NCBI GenBank assembly: GCA_023390655.1 | Contig: JAEWCL010000011.1 | Location: forward strand, 1 to 50,810 | Direction of reading: 5' to 3' | DNA: 50,810 bases | Source of the DNA: Bacillota bacterium | GTDB lineage: Bacteria; Bacillota; Clostridia; Christensenellales; CAG-138 | Shown: positions 42,759 through 50,810 of the stretch, in pieces | Position numbering within the stretch: position 1 is the stretch's first letter | Layout of the letters: each line of letters begins with the position of its first letter | Made by a program: the position numbers and the translations under genes | The notes under the pieces: model-generated | The model's database searches: none | What the model saw: the letters and a program-made list of their open reading frames with translations, nothing else | Told to the model about the DNA's origin: nothing

Positions 42759-43010
42759 CTATTTGTCCTGCGCATCTTCCATGGAAGGATCAAGGACAAC
42801 CGGTACCGGTATGGTGATGGAAGAGATCGCATGCTTATAGAGCATCATCTGCCTGCCTTCCGTTTCAATGACGATCACAAAGCTGTCAAACGCGCGTACA
42901 AGCGTGTTTTTAAGCTGAAAGCCGTTCGTCAGGTGTATGATGCAGGGCGTCTTTTTCTTGCGCAGCTGGTTTAAAATACGGTCCTGCGGATTTTCTTTTA
43001 CCGGATTCAT
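42759..43010 (-). CDS. hfq: RNA chaperone Hfq
   Basis: 83 residues. Sm fold with QDRILNQLRKKKTPCIIHLTNGFQLKNTLVRAFDSFVIVIE (Sm1) and YKHAISSITIP (Sm2). Distal/proximal RNA-binding signatures are intact. It overlaps miaA by 4 bases and lies before ynbB, the standard Firmicutes neighbourhood. Confidence 0.95.
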   Translation of the reverse strand: MNPVKENPQDRILNQLRKKKTPCIIHLTNGFQLKNTLVRAFDSFVIVIETEGRQMMLYKHAISSITIPVPVVLDPSMEDAQDK

Positions 43011-43969
43011 GTTATTTCCCCTTCATCCTTTGCATAAATAGCAACTATCGCATCGATGAGCGCATCCAGGCTTTCATACTGCGTGATGTCAAGCCAATGG
43101 ATGCGTTGATCCCGCTTGAACCAAGTGATCTGGCGCTTTGCAAACCGGCGCGTCTCACGCTTGATGTCTTCCACCGCTTCGGGTAGCGTCATTTCCCCGC
43201 GTAAATGCCTTAGAAGTTGCTTGTATCCTAGGCCCTGCAACGCAGGCAACGTATGCGCATAACCTGCCGTACGCAGTTTTTCTGTCTCTGCAAGCAACCC
43301 CAGGCGCATCATTTCATCTACACGCTGCTCGATCCTTTCATAAAGAAGCGTCCGGTCCATGGTAAGGCCAATCTGCGTGACGCGGTAAGGAATCTCCTGC
43401 TGCGTTTTGTTTTCAAAATCCGCGCCGAACGCACCAATTGGCTGCCCGGAAACCTCCAGCACCTCAAGCGCGCGGACGATACGCTTGCAATCATTTGGAT
43501 GCAGCCGGTTGGCCGACACCGAATCTACCTGCCGCAGCCTCTGGTACAGGCAGCCCGGATGTGTCTCTTCTTCCTGCTTCAAGCGCTCACGCACCGCAGG
43601 ATCGCCGGGAACATTGGTAAATTGCAGCGGGTAGGTTAGCGCATTCACATACAAGCCCGTTCCGCCTACGATCAGCGGCGTTTTTCCACGGGCGCAGATA
43701 TCTGCGATTGCAAGCTCAGCACGCCGCTTATATTCCGCCACACTAAAGTTTGTATCGTCAACATCCACCTCATCCAGCAGATGATGCACAATCCCCTGCC
43801 GCTCTTCTATTGTAGGTTTCGCCGAGCCGATGTCAAGCGTTTTATATACCTGAATGGAATCGGCGGAGATGATCTCCGCATTGAGTTTTTTTGCAAGTAA
43901 AACAGAGGCCGCCGTTTTTCCGGAGGCCGTGGGCCCTAAAAGAATGACAATGTGTGGTTTCTGGTCCAA
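43007..43969 (-). CDS. miaA: tRNA dimethylallyltransferase
   Basis: 320 residues. Adds dimethylallyl to A37 of tRNAs reading UNN, the substrate of MiaB. P-loop LLGPTASGKTAASVLLAKKL, DSIQVYKTLDIGSAKP and GGTGLYVNALTYPL are diagnostic. The start is uncertain: TTG at 43969 is 6 bases after GAGG; TTG at 43981 has no ribosome site and overlaps the mutL stop. Part of the operon, overlapping hfq by 4 bases. Confidence 0.93.
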   Translation of the reverse strand: MDQKPHIVILLGPTASGKTAASVLLAKKLNAEIISADSIQVYKTLDIGSAKPTIEERQGIVHHLLDEVDVDDTNFSVAEYKRRAELAIADICARGKTPLIVGGTGLYVNALTYPLQFTNVPGDPAVRERLKQEEETHPGCLYQRLRQVDSVSANRLHPNDCKRIVRALEVLEVSGQPIGAFGADFENKTQQEIPYRVTQIGLTMDRTLLYERIEQRVDEMMRLGLLAETEKLRTAGYAHTLPALQGLGYKQLLRHLRGEMTLPEAVEDIKRETRRFAKRQITWFKRDQRIHWLDITQYESLDALIDAIVAIYAKDEGEIT

Positions 43970-43977
43970 AAAACACC

Positions 43978-45978
43978 TCAAACAATGCGCTTAAACATTT
44001 TCTCGATCTCTTTATGGCTCAATTTGACCATAACGGGCCTTCCGTGCGGGCAGGTAAGTGGCAGGCCTTCTTCCGTGAAGACGCGCAGTAAATCTTCAAT
44101 TTCTGTCTTTGTAAGTGGATCGCCCGCTTTTACCGCATGCTTGCAGGAAGCCTGTATGATCGCTTCGCGCTTTAATTCTATGGTGGAGGCGCGTCCCTGG
44201 GCTTGCAGCATTTCCAGCGCCTCACGCAATGCTTTTCCGATCGGCGCATCCGCAAGCAGCAAAGGCACCGCGTGAACCCGGATGGAGGTTGCGCCAAACG
44301 GCTCCAGATCAAACCCCAGCTCTTCCAGAATGGCTGTATGGCGGAACAGGAGATCGAATTCCTGCGGGGTCAATTGGATCAACTCCGCACTCAAAAACGT
44401 CTGCGCGGCCTTTTCATGCGCCTGCGCCATAAAACGTTCGTACAGCCTGCGCTCATGCGCGGCGTGTTGATCGATCAAGTAGAGTGTATCCGCTTGCTGT
44501 ACAATCCAAAACGAATCGAACGCCTGGCCGATCACGGCAATGGGCAACGCATGAAATTGCTGTTGCTCCAATTTCTGCTGTTCTATTTGCTGCTGCGCCT
44601 GCACTTCACTCTCCGCTTCCGGGCGCGACGGCTCCACGCGAAAATGCGGGATTTCATAAAGCGCTTCCTTTACCCGGAAGCCTTCCTTAGGCGCTGTAAC
44701 ATCCTCCAAAGGCGGAAATGAAACAGGCTCTACAGGAATGCGTCGTTCTTCCGGCTTCTTTTCCGGTGTGAAGGCATCTTTTGCCGTTTGCTCTGGTTCT
44801 AACGGCTTGTCCGGTACAGTTGCGGGTATTATGGGAGCAACCGGCACAGTCTTTGACGCGATATTTGTGGTGTCGGCCGAACGGACGACGTTTGGCGTTT
44901 TTTGTTCCTGCCCAGGTTTTAACAACTTATTCCCGATCATAACCGCCTTTGCAACGCCTTCGGACGCCGTAAAACGCACTTCCGGTGGCAGGGAAAATCC
45001 AAGCGCCTTTTTTGTCGCCTCCGTCATGGCGTATACCAGGCGGTTTTCCTGTGCGAAGCGCACTTCTAGCTTTGCGGGATGGACGTTCACATCCACCTCA
45101 CGGGTTGAAAGCAGAATATTGACGAGCGCAAACGGATACCGGCCAACCATCAGGCGGGTATCGTAAGCGCGCTGCATCGCGGAGGACAATAACATGGACC
45201 GGATGAACCTGCCGTTTAATATAAAGGACTGCTGTGCCCGGTTGGGCCGTGCGATTTCAGGCGTACCCACATACCCGTCAAGCTTCACGTACCCATCGTC
45301 AAAGGAAATTTGCCTCAGGTGTGGCAGCACCTCACCGCCGTACACGCAATAGATGGCGTTTTTCAAATTGCTATCGCCCGGGCTTTTGTAAACGTCCTTT
45401 TCGTTGTTTACAAACCGGAAGGCAATATCGGGCCTTGCTAAAATCAGGCGGGATACGTACTCCCCGACAAAGCTTCCTTCGGTACGGGCAGCCTTTAAAA
45501 ACTTGCGGCGCGCCGGCACATGGTAAAACAGATTTTCCACTTCAATCCGTGTACCCTCCGGACAGGCGGATTGTTCCTGCAACTTGCATTCCCCGGCTTC
45601 CACCCGCACGCGCATACCCGTTTGTGCGCCGCGCTCGCGCGTGGAAAGCTCCACCTGGGCGACGGCGGCGATGGAAGCAAGCGCTTCTCCGCGAAAGCCG
45701 AGGGTTTCAATATGCGTCAGGTCTTCCTGCTCACTGATTTTGCTCGTCGCGTGGCGCTCAAATGCCAGCAGCACATCATCAGAGGGAATGCCCATACCAT
45801 TGTCCGTCACGCGGATATAGTCAATCCCGCCGTTCTTAATTTCTATGGTGATGGCGGTGGCCCCAGCATCAATGGCGTTCTCCAGCAGTTCCTTAACGAC
45901 GGAGGCCGGGCGCTCCACCACCTCGCCCGCGGCGATCTGGTTTGCGATATGGGGGGATAAAACGGTAATTCTGCTCAT
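43978..45978 (-). CDS. mutL: DNA mismatch repair protein MutL
   Basis: 666 residues. GHKL ATPase (N-terminal) with NQIAAGEVVERPASVVKELLENAIDAG, DNGMGI and GFRGEALASI. A Pro/Glu-rich linker lies at about 350-480. C-terminal endonuclease domain with DQHAAHERRLYE (DQHA-x2-E-x4-E) and CPHGRP, indicating a latent nicking activity typical of bacteria without MutH. It overlaps mutS by 4 bases and partners with it. Confidence 0.97.
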   Translation of the reverse strand: MSRITVLSPHIANQIAAGEVVERPASVVKELLENAIDAGATAITIEIKNGGIDYIRVTDNGMGIPSDDVLLAFERHATSKISEQEDLTHIETLGFRGEALASIAAVAQVELSTRERGAQTGMRVRVEAGECKLQEQSACPEGTRIEVENLFYHVPARRKFLKAARTEGSFVGEYVSRLILARPDIAFRFVNNEKDVYKSPGDSNLKNAIYCVYGGEVLPHLRQISFDDGYVKLDGYVGTPEIARPNRAQQSFILNGRFIRSMLLSSAMQRAYDTRLMVGRYPFALVNILLSTREVDVNVHPAKLEVRFAQENRLVYAMTEATKKALGFSLPPEVRFTASEGVAKAVMIGNKLLKPGQEQKTPNVVRSADTTNIASKTVPVAPIIPATVPDKPLEPEQTAKDAFTPEKKPEERRIPVEPVSFPPLEDVTAPKEGFRVKEALYEIPHFRVEPSRPEAESEVQAQQQIEQQKLEQQQFHALPIAVIGQAFDSFWIVQQADTLYLIDQHAAHERRLYERFMAQAHEKAAQTFLSAELIQLTPQEFDLLFRHTAILEELGFDLEPFGATSIRVHAVPLLLADAPIGKALREALEMLQAQGRASTIELKREAIIQASCKHAVKAGDPLTKTEIEDLLRVFTEEGLPLTCPHGRPVMVKLSHKEIEKMFKRIV

Positions 45979-48608
45979 GCGCGGTCCTTTGCATTCCGGA
46001 TCAGCTTTGCGCGCTGATGGAGGTCGTTTACAAGGTTGAGCGCCATAATGGGCGTCAACGCGTCTACCTGCAGCAAGGCAAGCTCTTGCAGCAGTTCGTC
46101 CGACTGCCCGTCGGTCAATAGGGAGAGCTGCTGCGCATTTTCTTCATAGCCGCGCTTGATTCCATGCGGACGGTTGATATCCGCCTTCTCAAGCTCTTTT
46201 AGAATTCTTTTGGCTCTTTTAATAACGTCGTCCGGCAAGCCTGCAAGGCGCGCCACCTGGATACCAAAGCTTTTGTCAGCACCCCCGCGCATGATTTTGT
46301 GGAGGAACAGGATATCGTCTCCCACTTCTTTCACGGCAACTCGGTAGTTTTTGACGCCGCTCAATGTCCCTTCAAGCTCGGTGAGCTCATGGTAATGTGT
46401 TGCAAACAGCGTTTTCGCGCCGCATTTCGCGCGGTCCGCAATATGCTCTAATACCGCCCAGGCGATGCTAAGCCCATCAAATGTGCTTGTCCCACGGCCG
46501 ATCTCATCGAGCAGCAGCAGGCTTTTTGCGCTGGCGTTGTGGAGGATGTTGGCCATTTCGCTCATCTCCACCATGAAGGTGCTCTGCCCCGCCGCAAGAT
46601 CATCCGATGCGCCTACGCGCGTAAAAATGCGGTCGGTCAGCGCAATATGCGCTTCCTCTGCCGGTACAAAGCTGCCGATATGGGCCATCAATACAATCAA
46701 TGCGATCTGGCGCATATAGGTACTCTTACCCGCCATATTGGGGCCGGTCAGGATGATGAGACGGTCTTCCGTATCGTCAAGATGCGCGTCGTTTGGGATA
46801 AAGCGGTCCTTGTGCGCGCGCTCCACAACGGGATGCCGCCCGTTTTTAATGGTAATGCCGCCCTGTTTTTCAATGACTGGCTTTATATAATTGTTATCTG
46901 CCGCGACCTGCGACAGGGATTGATAGCAGTCAAGCTCTGAAAGCAGCGCCGCTGTTTTTTGCATGCGGTCAATACAGGCAAGAAGCGTTTCCCGGATCTT
47001 TGTGAAAAGCGTGTATTCTAAAGAAATCAGCTGTTCTTCCGCGCCGAGTATGGTTTCCTCCATGCTTTTCAATTCCGGCGTAATGTACCGCTCCGCGTTT
47101 GCAAGCGTCTGCTTGCGCTGGTAACGGTATGGCACAAGGTTTTGGTACGAGCGCGTCACTTCAATGTAGTAACCGAATACCTTGTTGTAGCTGATGCGCA
47201 AGTTTTTGATGCCCGTTGCTTCCCGCTCCGCGGCTTCCATATCCGCAAGCCATTGCTTGCCGTTCATGGACGCTTCCTTGAGCTTGTCCACCGCTTCATC
47301 GTATCCGGCGCGGATCAGGTTGCCTTCCTTTACACTAAGCGGAGGGTCATCTACAATGGCCTTACAAAGAAGCTCCCGGATGTCCTCCATAGGATCGATC
47401 TCAGCGGCAATGCGTTTGAGCATGGGGGCTACAAAACTCCCGGTCAGGCCGATGATGACCGGCAGCCGTCCCAAAGAATTTCTTAGGGCCACACAATCCC
47501 GGGCGTTTACGGTACCATAGGCGATACGGCTTGAAAGCCGCTCAATATCATAGATGCCGTTGAGCGCCTCGCGCAGCGAGTCCCGCCCGATCAACTGCGC
47601 TTTGAGCTCTTCTATGGCTGAAAGCCGCTGGTTGATTGCAGAAATGGATTGCAGCGGCTGCTCCACCCAGTTGCGGAGCATACGGGCGCCCATTGCCGTC
47701 TTTGTTTCATCCAGCAGATATAAAAGCGTATTTTTCTTGCTGCCGCCGTAATGAAGCGGCTTTGTCAGCTCCAGATTGCGGCGCGTGGAAGAATCAAGCA
47801 CCATATAGCTGGAGCGGTTCATCAGGCGTATCGTCTGGATATGGGAAAGCGCATTTTTCTGCGTTTCCTCCAGATATGCCATCAAAGCACCGGCAGCGCA
47901 TACGGCGTAGCGCATATTCGATACGCCAAAGCCGTCAAGCGACGCTACCTGAAAATGCCGCGTCAGCCGCGCCTGCGCCGCTTTTTCTTCATACGCCCAG
48001 CCCGCATAGTTCTGTAAAAAGTAGCCGGAAGACAGGCTCCTCGTCAACCCGGCCTGCAAAAACAAGGCGTCGCTCGCTAAAATCTCCGTAGGCTGGATGC
48101 GGGCCACTTCGTCTTTGAGCTGCGTATTGAGATCATTTCCGGAAAGCTCACCCACAAAAAACGCGCCCGTAGAGACATCCGCATACGCAAAACCGACCCT
48201 CTCTTCCTGATAAAACAAGGAAAGCAGAAAATTGTTCCTGCTTTCTTCGAGCATGGTTTCTTCAATGACCGTGCCGGGCGTGATGACGCGCACCACGTCC
48301 CGCTCTACAAGTCCTTTTGAAAGCGCAGGGTCCGAAAGCTGCTCGCAGATCGCAACCTTGTAGCCTTTTTCAATCAGGCGGTTGATATAGCCCTCTACGG
48401 AATGATATGGAACGCCGCACATAGGTGCGCGTTCCTCAAGGCCGCAGTCGCGGCCGGTCAATACAATTTCAAGTTCCCGGGAGGCGGTAACGGCATCCTC
48501 AAAGAATAACTCGTAGAAGTCTCCCAAACGGAACATTAAGAGACAATCGCTGTACTTTTCCTTTACATCCAGATATTGGCGCATCAAAGGCGTCAAAGTG
48601 CCGGGCAT
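45975..48608 (-). CDS. mutS: DNA mismatch repair protein MutS
   Basis: 877 residues, full length. Mismatch-binding domain with FRLGDFYELFFEDA (the Phe-x-Glu wedge), connector, lever and clamp domains, ATPase with Walker A GPNMAGKSTYMRQ and LLDEIGRGTSTFDG. It ends in a typical helical tail. GGGGGG ribosome site before ATG 48608. Operon with mutL. Confidence 0.98.
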   Translation of the reverse strand: MPGTLTPLMRQYLDVKEKYSDCLLMFRLGDFYELFFEDAVTASRELEIVLTGRDCGLEERAPMCGVPYHSVEGYINRLIEKGYKVAICEQLSDPALSKGLVERDVVRVITPGTVIEETMLEESRNNFLLSLFYQEERVGFAYADVSTGAFFVGELSGNDLNTQLKDEVARIQPTEILASDALFLQAGLTRSLSSGYFLQNYAGWAYEEKAAQARLTRHFQVASLDGFGVSNMRYAVCAAGALMAYLEETQKNALSHIQTIRLMNRSSYMVLDSSTRRNLELTKPLHYGGSKKNTLLYLLDETKTAMGARMLRNWVEQPLQSISAINQRLSAIEELKAQLIGRDSLREALNGIYDIERLSSRIAYGTVNARDCVALRNSLGRLPVIIGLTGSFVAPMLKRIAAEIDPMEDIRELLCKAIVDDPPLSVKEGNLIRAGYDEAVDKLKEASMNGKQWLADMEAAEREATGIKNLRISYNKVFGYYIEVTRSYQNLVPYRYQRKQTLANAERYITPELKSMEETILGAEEQLISLEYTLFTKIRETLLACIDRMQKTAALLSELDCYQSLSQVAADNNYIKPVIEKQGGITIKNGRHPVVERAHKDRFIPNDAHLDDTEDRLIILTGPNMAGKSTYMRQIALIVLMAHIGSFVPAEEAHIALTDRIFTRVGASDDLAAGQSTFMVEMSEMANILHNASAKSLLLLDEIGRGTSTFDGLSIAWAVLEHIADRAKCGAKTLFATHYHELTELEGTLSGVKNYRVAVKEVGDDILFLHKIMRGGADKSFGIQVARLAGLPDDVIKRAKRILKELEKADINRPHGIKRGYEENAQQLSLLTDGQSDELLQELALLQVDALTPIMALNLVNDLHQRAKLIRNAKDRA

Positions 48609-48656
48609 AGGCTCCCCCCTTTTCCAGCACGGCTATTTTTCTATAGGTGCTTACTT

Positions 48657-49046
48657 TTAATGGCAGCCCTTGCAGCCTTCGCACGATCCGCCGCCGCAGC
48701 CGCTGCGCCCTGTCTGCGCGCCGATGCACGCCGCAATCTCGCCGTTTACCTGATTCATCAAAAGCTGAAACGCGCTTTGCGCCGCCATTGCCTCTGCAAA
48801 TACGGGGTTTTCCAGCAGCTGCTCCTGCAGCGTCTCTACATCCCGCGACAATCCCGCAACCACAAGGCGGTCGGGATCTTCTCCAGAAAGCAGATCTACC
48901 AATTCATCCTGTTTTGTTTTATATTCGTCAAGCACTGCAACAACGGCTTCGTTTGCATCCATAATCTCGCGTGCATGCTGCATGCGCAAAAATTCCGCAG
49001 ACTCGCTCAAAGCAATGCCCAGTTCCCTAGCTTTATCCAATATCAT
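48657..49046 (-). CDS. YlbF/YmcA family regulator with C-terminal Cys cluster
   Basis: 129 residues. Helical YlbF/YmcA domain followed by a Gly/Cys tail CGGGSCEGCKGCH, a CxxC-type set that could bind an iron-sulfur cluster as in the Bacillus Y-complex. Its place between miaB and mutS matches ymcA. The start at 49046 follows GGAAGG; the in-frame ATG at 49076 overlaps the miaB stop region. A paralog without Cys lies at 16216-16557. Confidence 0.85.
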   Translation of the reverse strand: MILDKARELGIALSESAEFLRMQHAREIMDANEAVVAVLDEYKTKQDELVDLLSGEDPDRLVVAGLSRDVETLQEQLLENPVFAEAMAAQSAFQLLMNQVNGEIAACIGAQTGRSGCGGGSCEGCKGCH

Positions 49047-49075
49047 AAATTCATTTCCTTCCTGTGTCCAATCCA

Positions 49076-50500
49076 TTAGTCCTCGGCGATTCCTATTAGG
49101 GAATTATTGTGCGCTTTTTGCACGCAAACTCTCATATAAGAGCCGATTTTGTCAGGTGTTCCGGGGAAATAGACCATTTTAAAGCTGGACAATTTCCCAT
49201 AAAGCATGGGCTCGTTTCGCATATCGCACCCTTCCACGAGCACCGGGCCGGTTTTGCCGATGTACTTCTCGTTTGCCTTGCGCGTCATTTGCTCCTGCAG
49301 GGCATTCAAGCGGTGCAGGCGTTCTTTTTTTACAGTTTGCGGGAGCTGGTCTTCCATCATTGCAGCCCTTGTCCCGCTGCGCGGGGAATACATAAACGTG
49401 AATGCGGCGGAAAAACCGACCTCTTCCATCAAAGAAAGCGTCTCTTTAAAATCTTCTTCCGTTTCTCCAGGAAACCCTACGATGATATCCGTGGTCAGCT
49501 CGATTGCGGGGTTCTTTTTGCGGAGCTTTTCTACAAGCGCCAGGTATTGCGCCCTTGTATACCCGCGGTTCATCAGCCGCAAAATCCTGTCGCTTCCCGC
49601 CTGCACGGGCAAATGGATATGGTCGCACACTTTATCCAAGGCAGCCATCGCATCAATCAATTCATCCGAAAGGTCCTTGGGGTGCGAGGTCATAAAGCGG
49701 ATTCTACGGATACCTTCCACTTCATTGACCATACCCAAAAGCTTTGCAAAGGAAACGGCGCTAAGATCCTTTCCATAGGAATTCACGTTCTGTCCCAACA
49801 GCTGAAGCTCGGTATATCCCTCTAAGGCAAGCGCCCTTGCCTCTTCTATAATATGTCCCGGCTGGCGCGAACGCTCCCTGCCCCGCACATAAGGCACGAT
49901 GCAGTAAGAACAGAAGTTGTTACAGCCATACATAATATTGATGCTTGCGGATACGCCGGGTACACGCTTTATGGGTAGCCCTTCGATCACATCGCCCTCC
50001 GTATCATGCACACTTAACGGGCGCTCTCCCTGCAGTGCAAGCGAAAGCAACTCTGGCAATTCATGCAGGCTGTGCGTACCAAATACCAGATTGACAAACG
50101 GATAGCGCTGGTACAGCTTTTTTGCAACCTCCGGCTGCTGCATCATGCAGCCGCATACCGCAATCATAAGACCCGGCTTCTCATCCTTTTGCTTTTTGAG
50201 CGCGCCAACATTGCCGAACACGCGCTTTTCGGCGTGCTCACGCACACAGCAGGTATTAAAAAGAATCAGATCAGCTTCTTCTTTATCTGTAGCCGCCTGA
50301 TACCCCATTGCGGTAAGCATGCCCGCAATCTTCTCGCTGTCATGCGCATTCATTTGGCAACCGTAAGATTCGATATGGTATCTGAGATTTCTCTCTGAAA
50401 GCTCCTGGTAGAGGGCTTGTATGGTTTCCTGCTGCGCCTCATTGGAGACGCCGATTGTTTCCAAATTACTTTCCACCTTTTTACCGCCTAAAACAGGCAT
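49076..50500 (-). CDS. miaB: tRNA-2-methylthio-N6-dimethylallyladenosine synthase
   Basis: 474 residues. Radical-SAM methylthiotransferase acting after MiaA. N-terminal UPF0004 domain with three cluster cysteines (ESYGCQMNAHDSEKIAG, NTCCVREHAEKR, VCGCMMQ). Radical SAM motif YGCNNFCSYCIVPYVRGRERSR (C-x3-C-x2-C). C-terminal TRAM domain (GKTGPVLVEG...). Its first ~35 residues vary and the ribosome site is weak. First gene of the operon that also contains miaA. Confidence 0.95.
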   Translation of the reverse strand: MPVLGGKKVESNLETIGVSNEAQQETIQALYQELSERNLRYHIESYGCQMNAHDSEKIAGMLTAMGYQAATDKEEADLILFNTCCVREHAEKRVFGNVGALKKQKDEKPGLMIAVCGCMMQQPEVAKKLYQRYPFVNLVFGTHSLHELPELLSLALQGERPLSVHDTEGDVIEGLPIKRVPGVSASINIMYGCNNFCSYCIVPYVRGRERSRQPGHIIEEARALALEGYTELQLLGQNVNSYGKDLSAVSFAKLLGMVNEVEGIRRIRFMTSHPKDLSDELIDAMAALDKVCDHIHLPVQAGSDRILRLMNRGYTRAQYLALVEKLRKKNPAIELTTDIIVGFPGETEEDFKETLSLMEEVGFSAAFTFMYSPRSGTRAAMMEDQLPQTVKKERLHRLNALQEQMTRKANEKYIGKTGPVLVEGCDMRNEPMLYGKLSSFKMVYFPGTPDKIGSYMRVCVQKAHNNSLIGIAED

Positions 50501-50620
50501 CTTAATACAGTTTCCATTATAACGGGTTCTGATACGCCGCGCAAGGCAACCGCAACCTGCTATGTCCCCTAAAATAGGATGCTACGCAAAAAGCCCCAAA
50601 TTAGGGCGAAAATTTCATAG

Positions 50621-50649
50621 TTGACATTTGATATTCGTTGTTGTATATT
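50621..50649 (+). promoter_or_regulatory. Consensus promoter of the right-hand tRNA cluster
   Basis: TTGACA (50621-50626), 17 bases, TATATT (50644-50649), 37 bases before tRNA-Pro. The hairpin-like GCCCC/GGGGC stretch (about 50592-50608) lies before it. Confidence 0.85.
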
Positions 50650-50685
50650 ATTAAACGTCGCTAAGAGCGGTAACGCGAACGGCAG

Positions 50686-50762
50686 CGGGGTGTAGCGCAG
50701 TCCGGTAGCGCACGTGCTTTGGGAGCATGGGGCCGGGGGTTCAAATCCCTTCACCCCGACCA
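50686..50762 (+). tRNA. tRNA-Pro (TGG)
   Basis: Acceptor CGGGGTG pairs CACCCCG with A discriminator and CCA. The anticodon loop TTTGGGA gives TGG at 50720-50722. Confidence 0.95.
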
Positions 50763-50767
50763 TACTG

Positions 50768-50810
50768 GGCCCCTTGGTCAAGCGGTTAAGACACCGCCCT
50801 TTCACGGCGG
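50768..50810 (+). tRNA. tRNA-Glu (TTC), truncated by the window edge
   Basis: GGCCCCT acceptor 5' strand, D-arm TGGTCAAGCGGTTAAGACA, and anticodon arm CCGCC-CTTTCAC-GGCGG with TTC at 50801-50803. The 3' half lies outside the window. Confidence 0.9.

Noticed and set aside
50569..50805. 78-residue minus ORF over tRNA-Pro/Glu
   Set aside because: The GVKGFEPPAPCSQ...CATGLRYTP phrase is the standard antisense translation of tRNA genes.

Overview
The window looks like chromosomal DNA of an endospore-forming anaerobe of class Clostridia (Bacillota). GC content is roughly balanced by eye. Evidence for this: a sigma-K gene, the sporulation genes yunB and ytaF, NADH-linked flavin/iron-sulfur (hydrogenase-type) subunits, RNase J, a CD1247-type protein, the Clostridia-style block miaB-ylbF/ymcA-mutS-mutL-miaA-hfq-ynbB beside lexA, and several TTG/GTG starts behind strong Shine-Dalgarno sites. 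A Christensenellales-like lineage is possible, but the sequence alone cannot fix it.

Layout. 1-950: ten tRNA genes in one array, closed by a strong hairpin. 1.1-9.3 kb: P1-family peptidase, acpS, 5-FTHF cyclo-ligase, a four-gene NuoE / ATPase / thioredoxin-like ferredoxin / NuoF operon without a hydrogenase catalytic subunit, a short alaS, and an MBL-fold hydrolase. 9.3-12.3 kb: an XRE-S24 repressor with altered catalytic residues, divergent from a tiny membrane protein through mirror-image operators; an orphan substrate-binding lipoprotein; and bioY with a BirA-like operator. 12.4-19.7 kb: DUF2156 protein, yajC, TIGR04086 membrane protein, RNase J, YlbF, mltG, U32 peptidase, GNAT acetyltransferase. 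19.7-21.1 kb: NCS2 purine/pyrimidine permease.

21.35-35.02 kb is the highlight. The sigma-K gene is split in two by an intervening DNA element of about 12.98 kb (a 'skin' element). The 5' segment ends in ...RCIEN followed by a false stop. The 3' segment resumes with EILMSIR... A large serine recombinase (SpoIVCA type) sits directly before the 3' segment. Both junctions share the 5-bp core AAATG, and joining them there restores a 229-residue pro-sigma-K in frame. The element carries a 55-residue gene at its left end that has not been separated from the background by length-filtered gene finding, a PQQ-like beta-propeller protein, a two-component system, a lactate/malate dehydrogenase paired with malic enzyme, yunB, a Ca2+-type P-ATPase, ytaF and the recombinase.

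35.1-38.8 kb: TIM-barrel protein, efp, CD1247-type zinc-ribbon protein, tRNA-Trp, proC, rnhA. 38.8-40.3 kb: a Xer-like tyrosine recombinase preceded by a perfect dif-like inverted repeat (14-6-14) and a third copy of the half-site at its promoter. 40.3-41.5 kb: Cys-rich protein and lexA with a LexA box. 41.45-50.5 kb: the minus-strand operon miaB-ylbF/ymcA-mutS-mutL-miaA-hfq-ynbB. 50.6-50.8 kb: a consensus promoter and the start of a second tRNA cluster (Pro, then a truncated Glu).

How it fits together: housekeeping RNA processing and DNA repair genes surround two site-specific recombination modules. One is a developmental excision switch for sigma-K. The other is a probable single-recombinase chromosome-dimer or integration system with its site next door. 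All functions are inferred from sequence alone.
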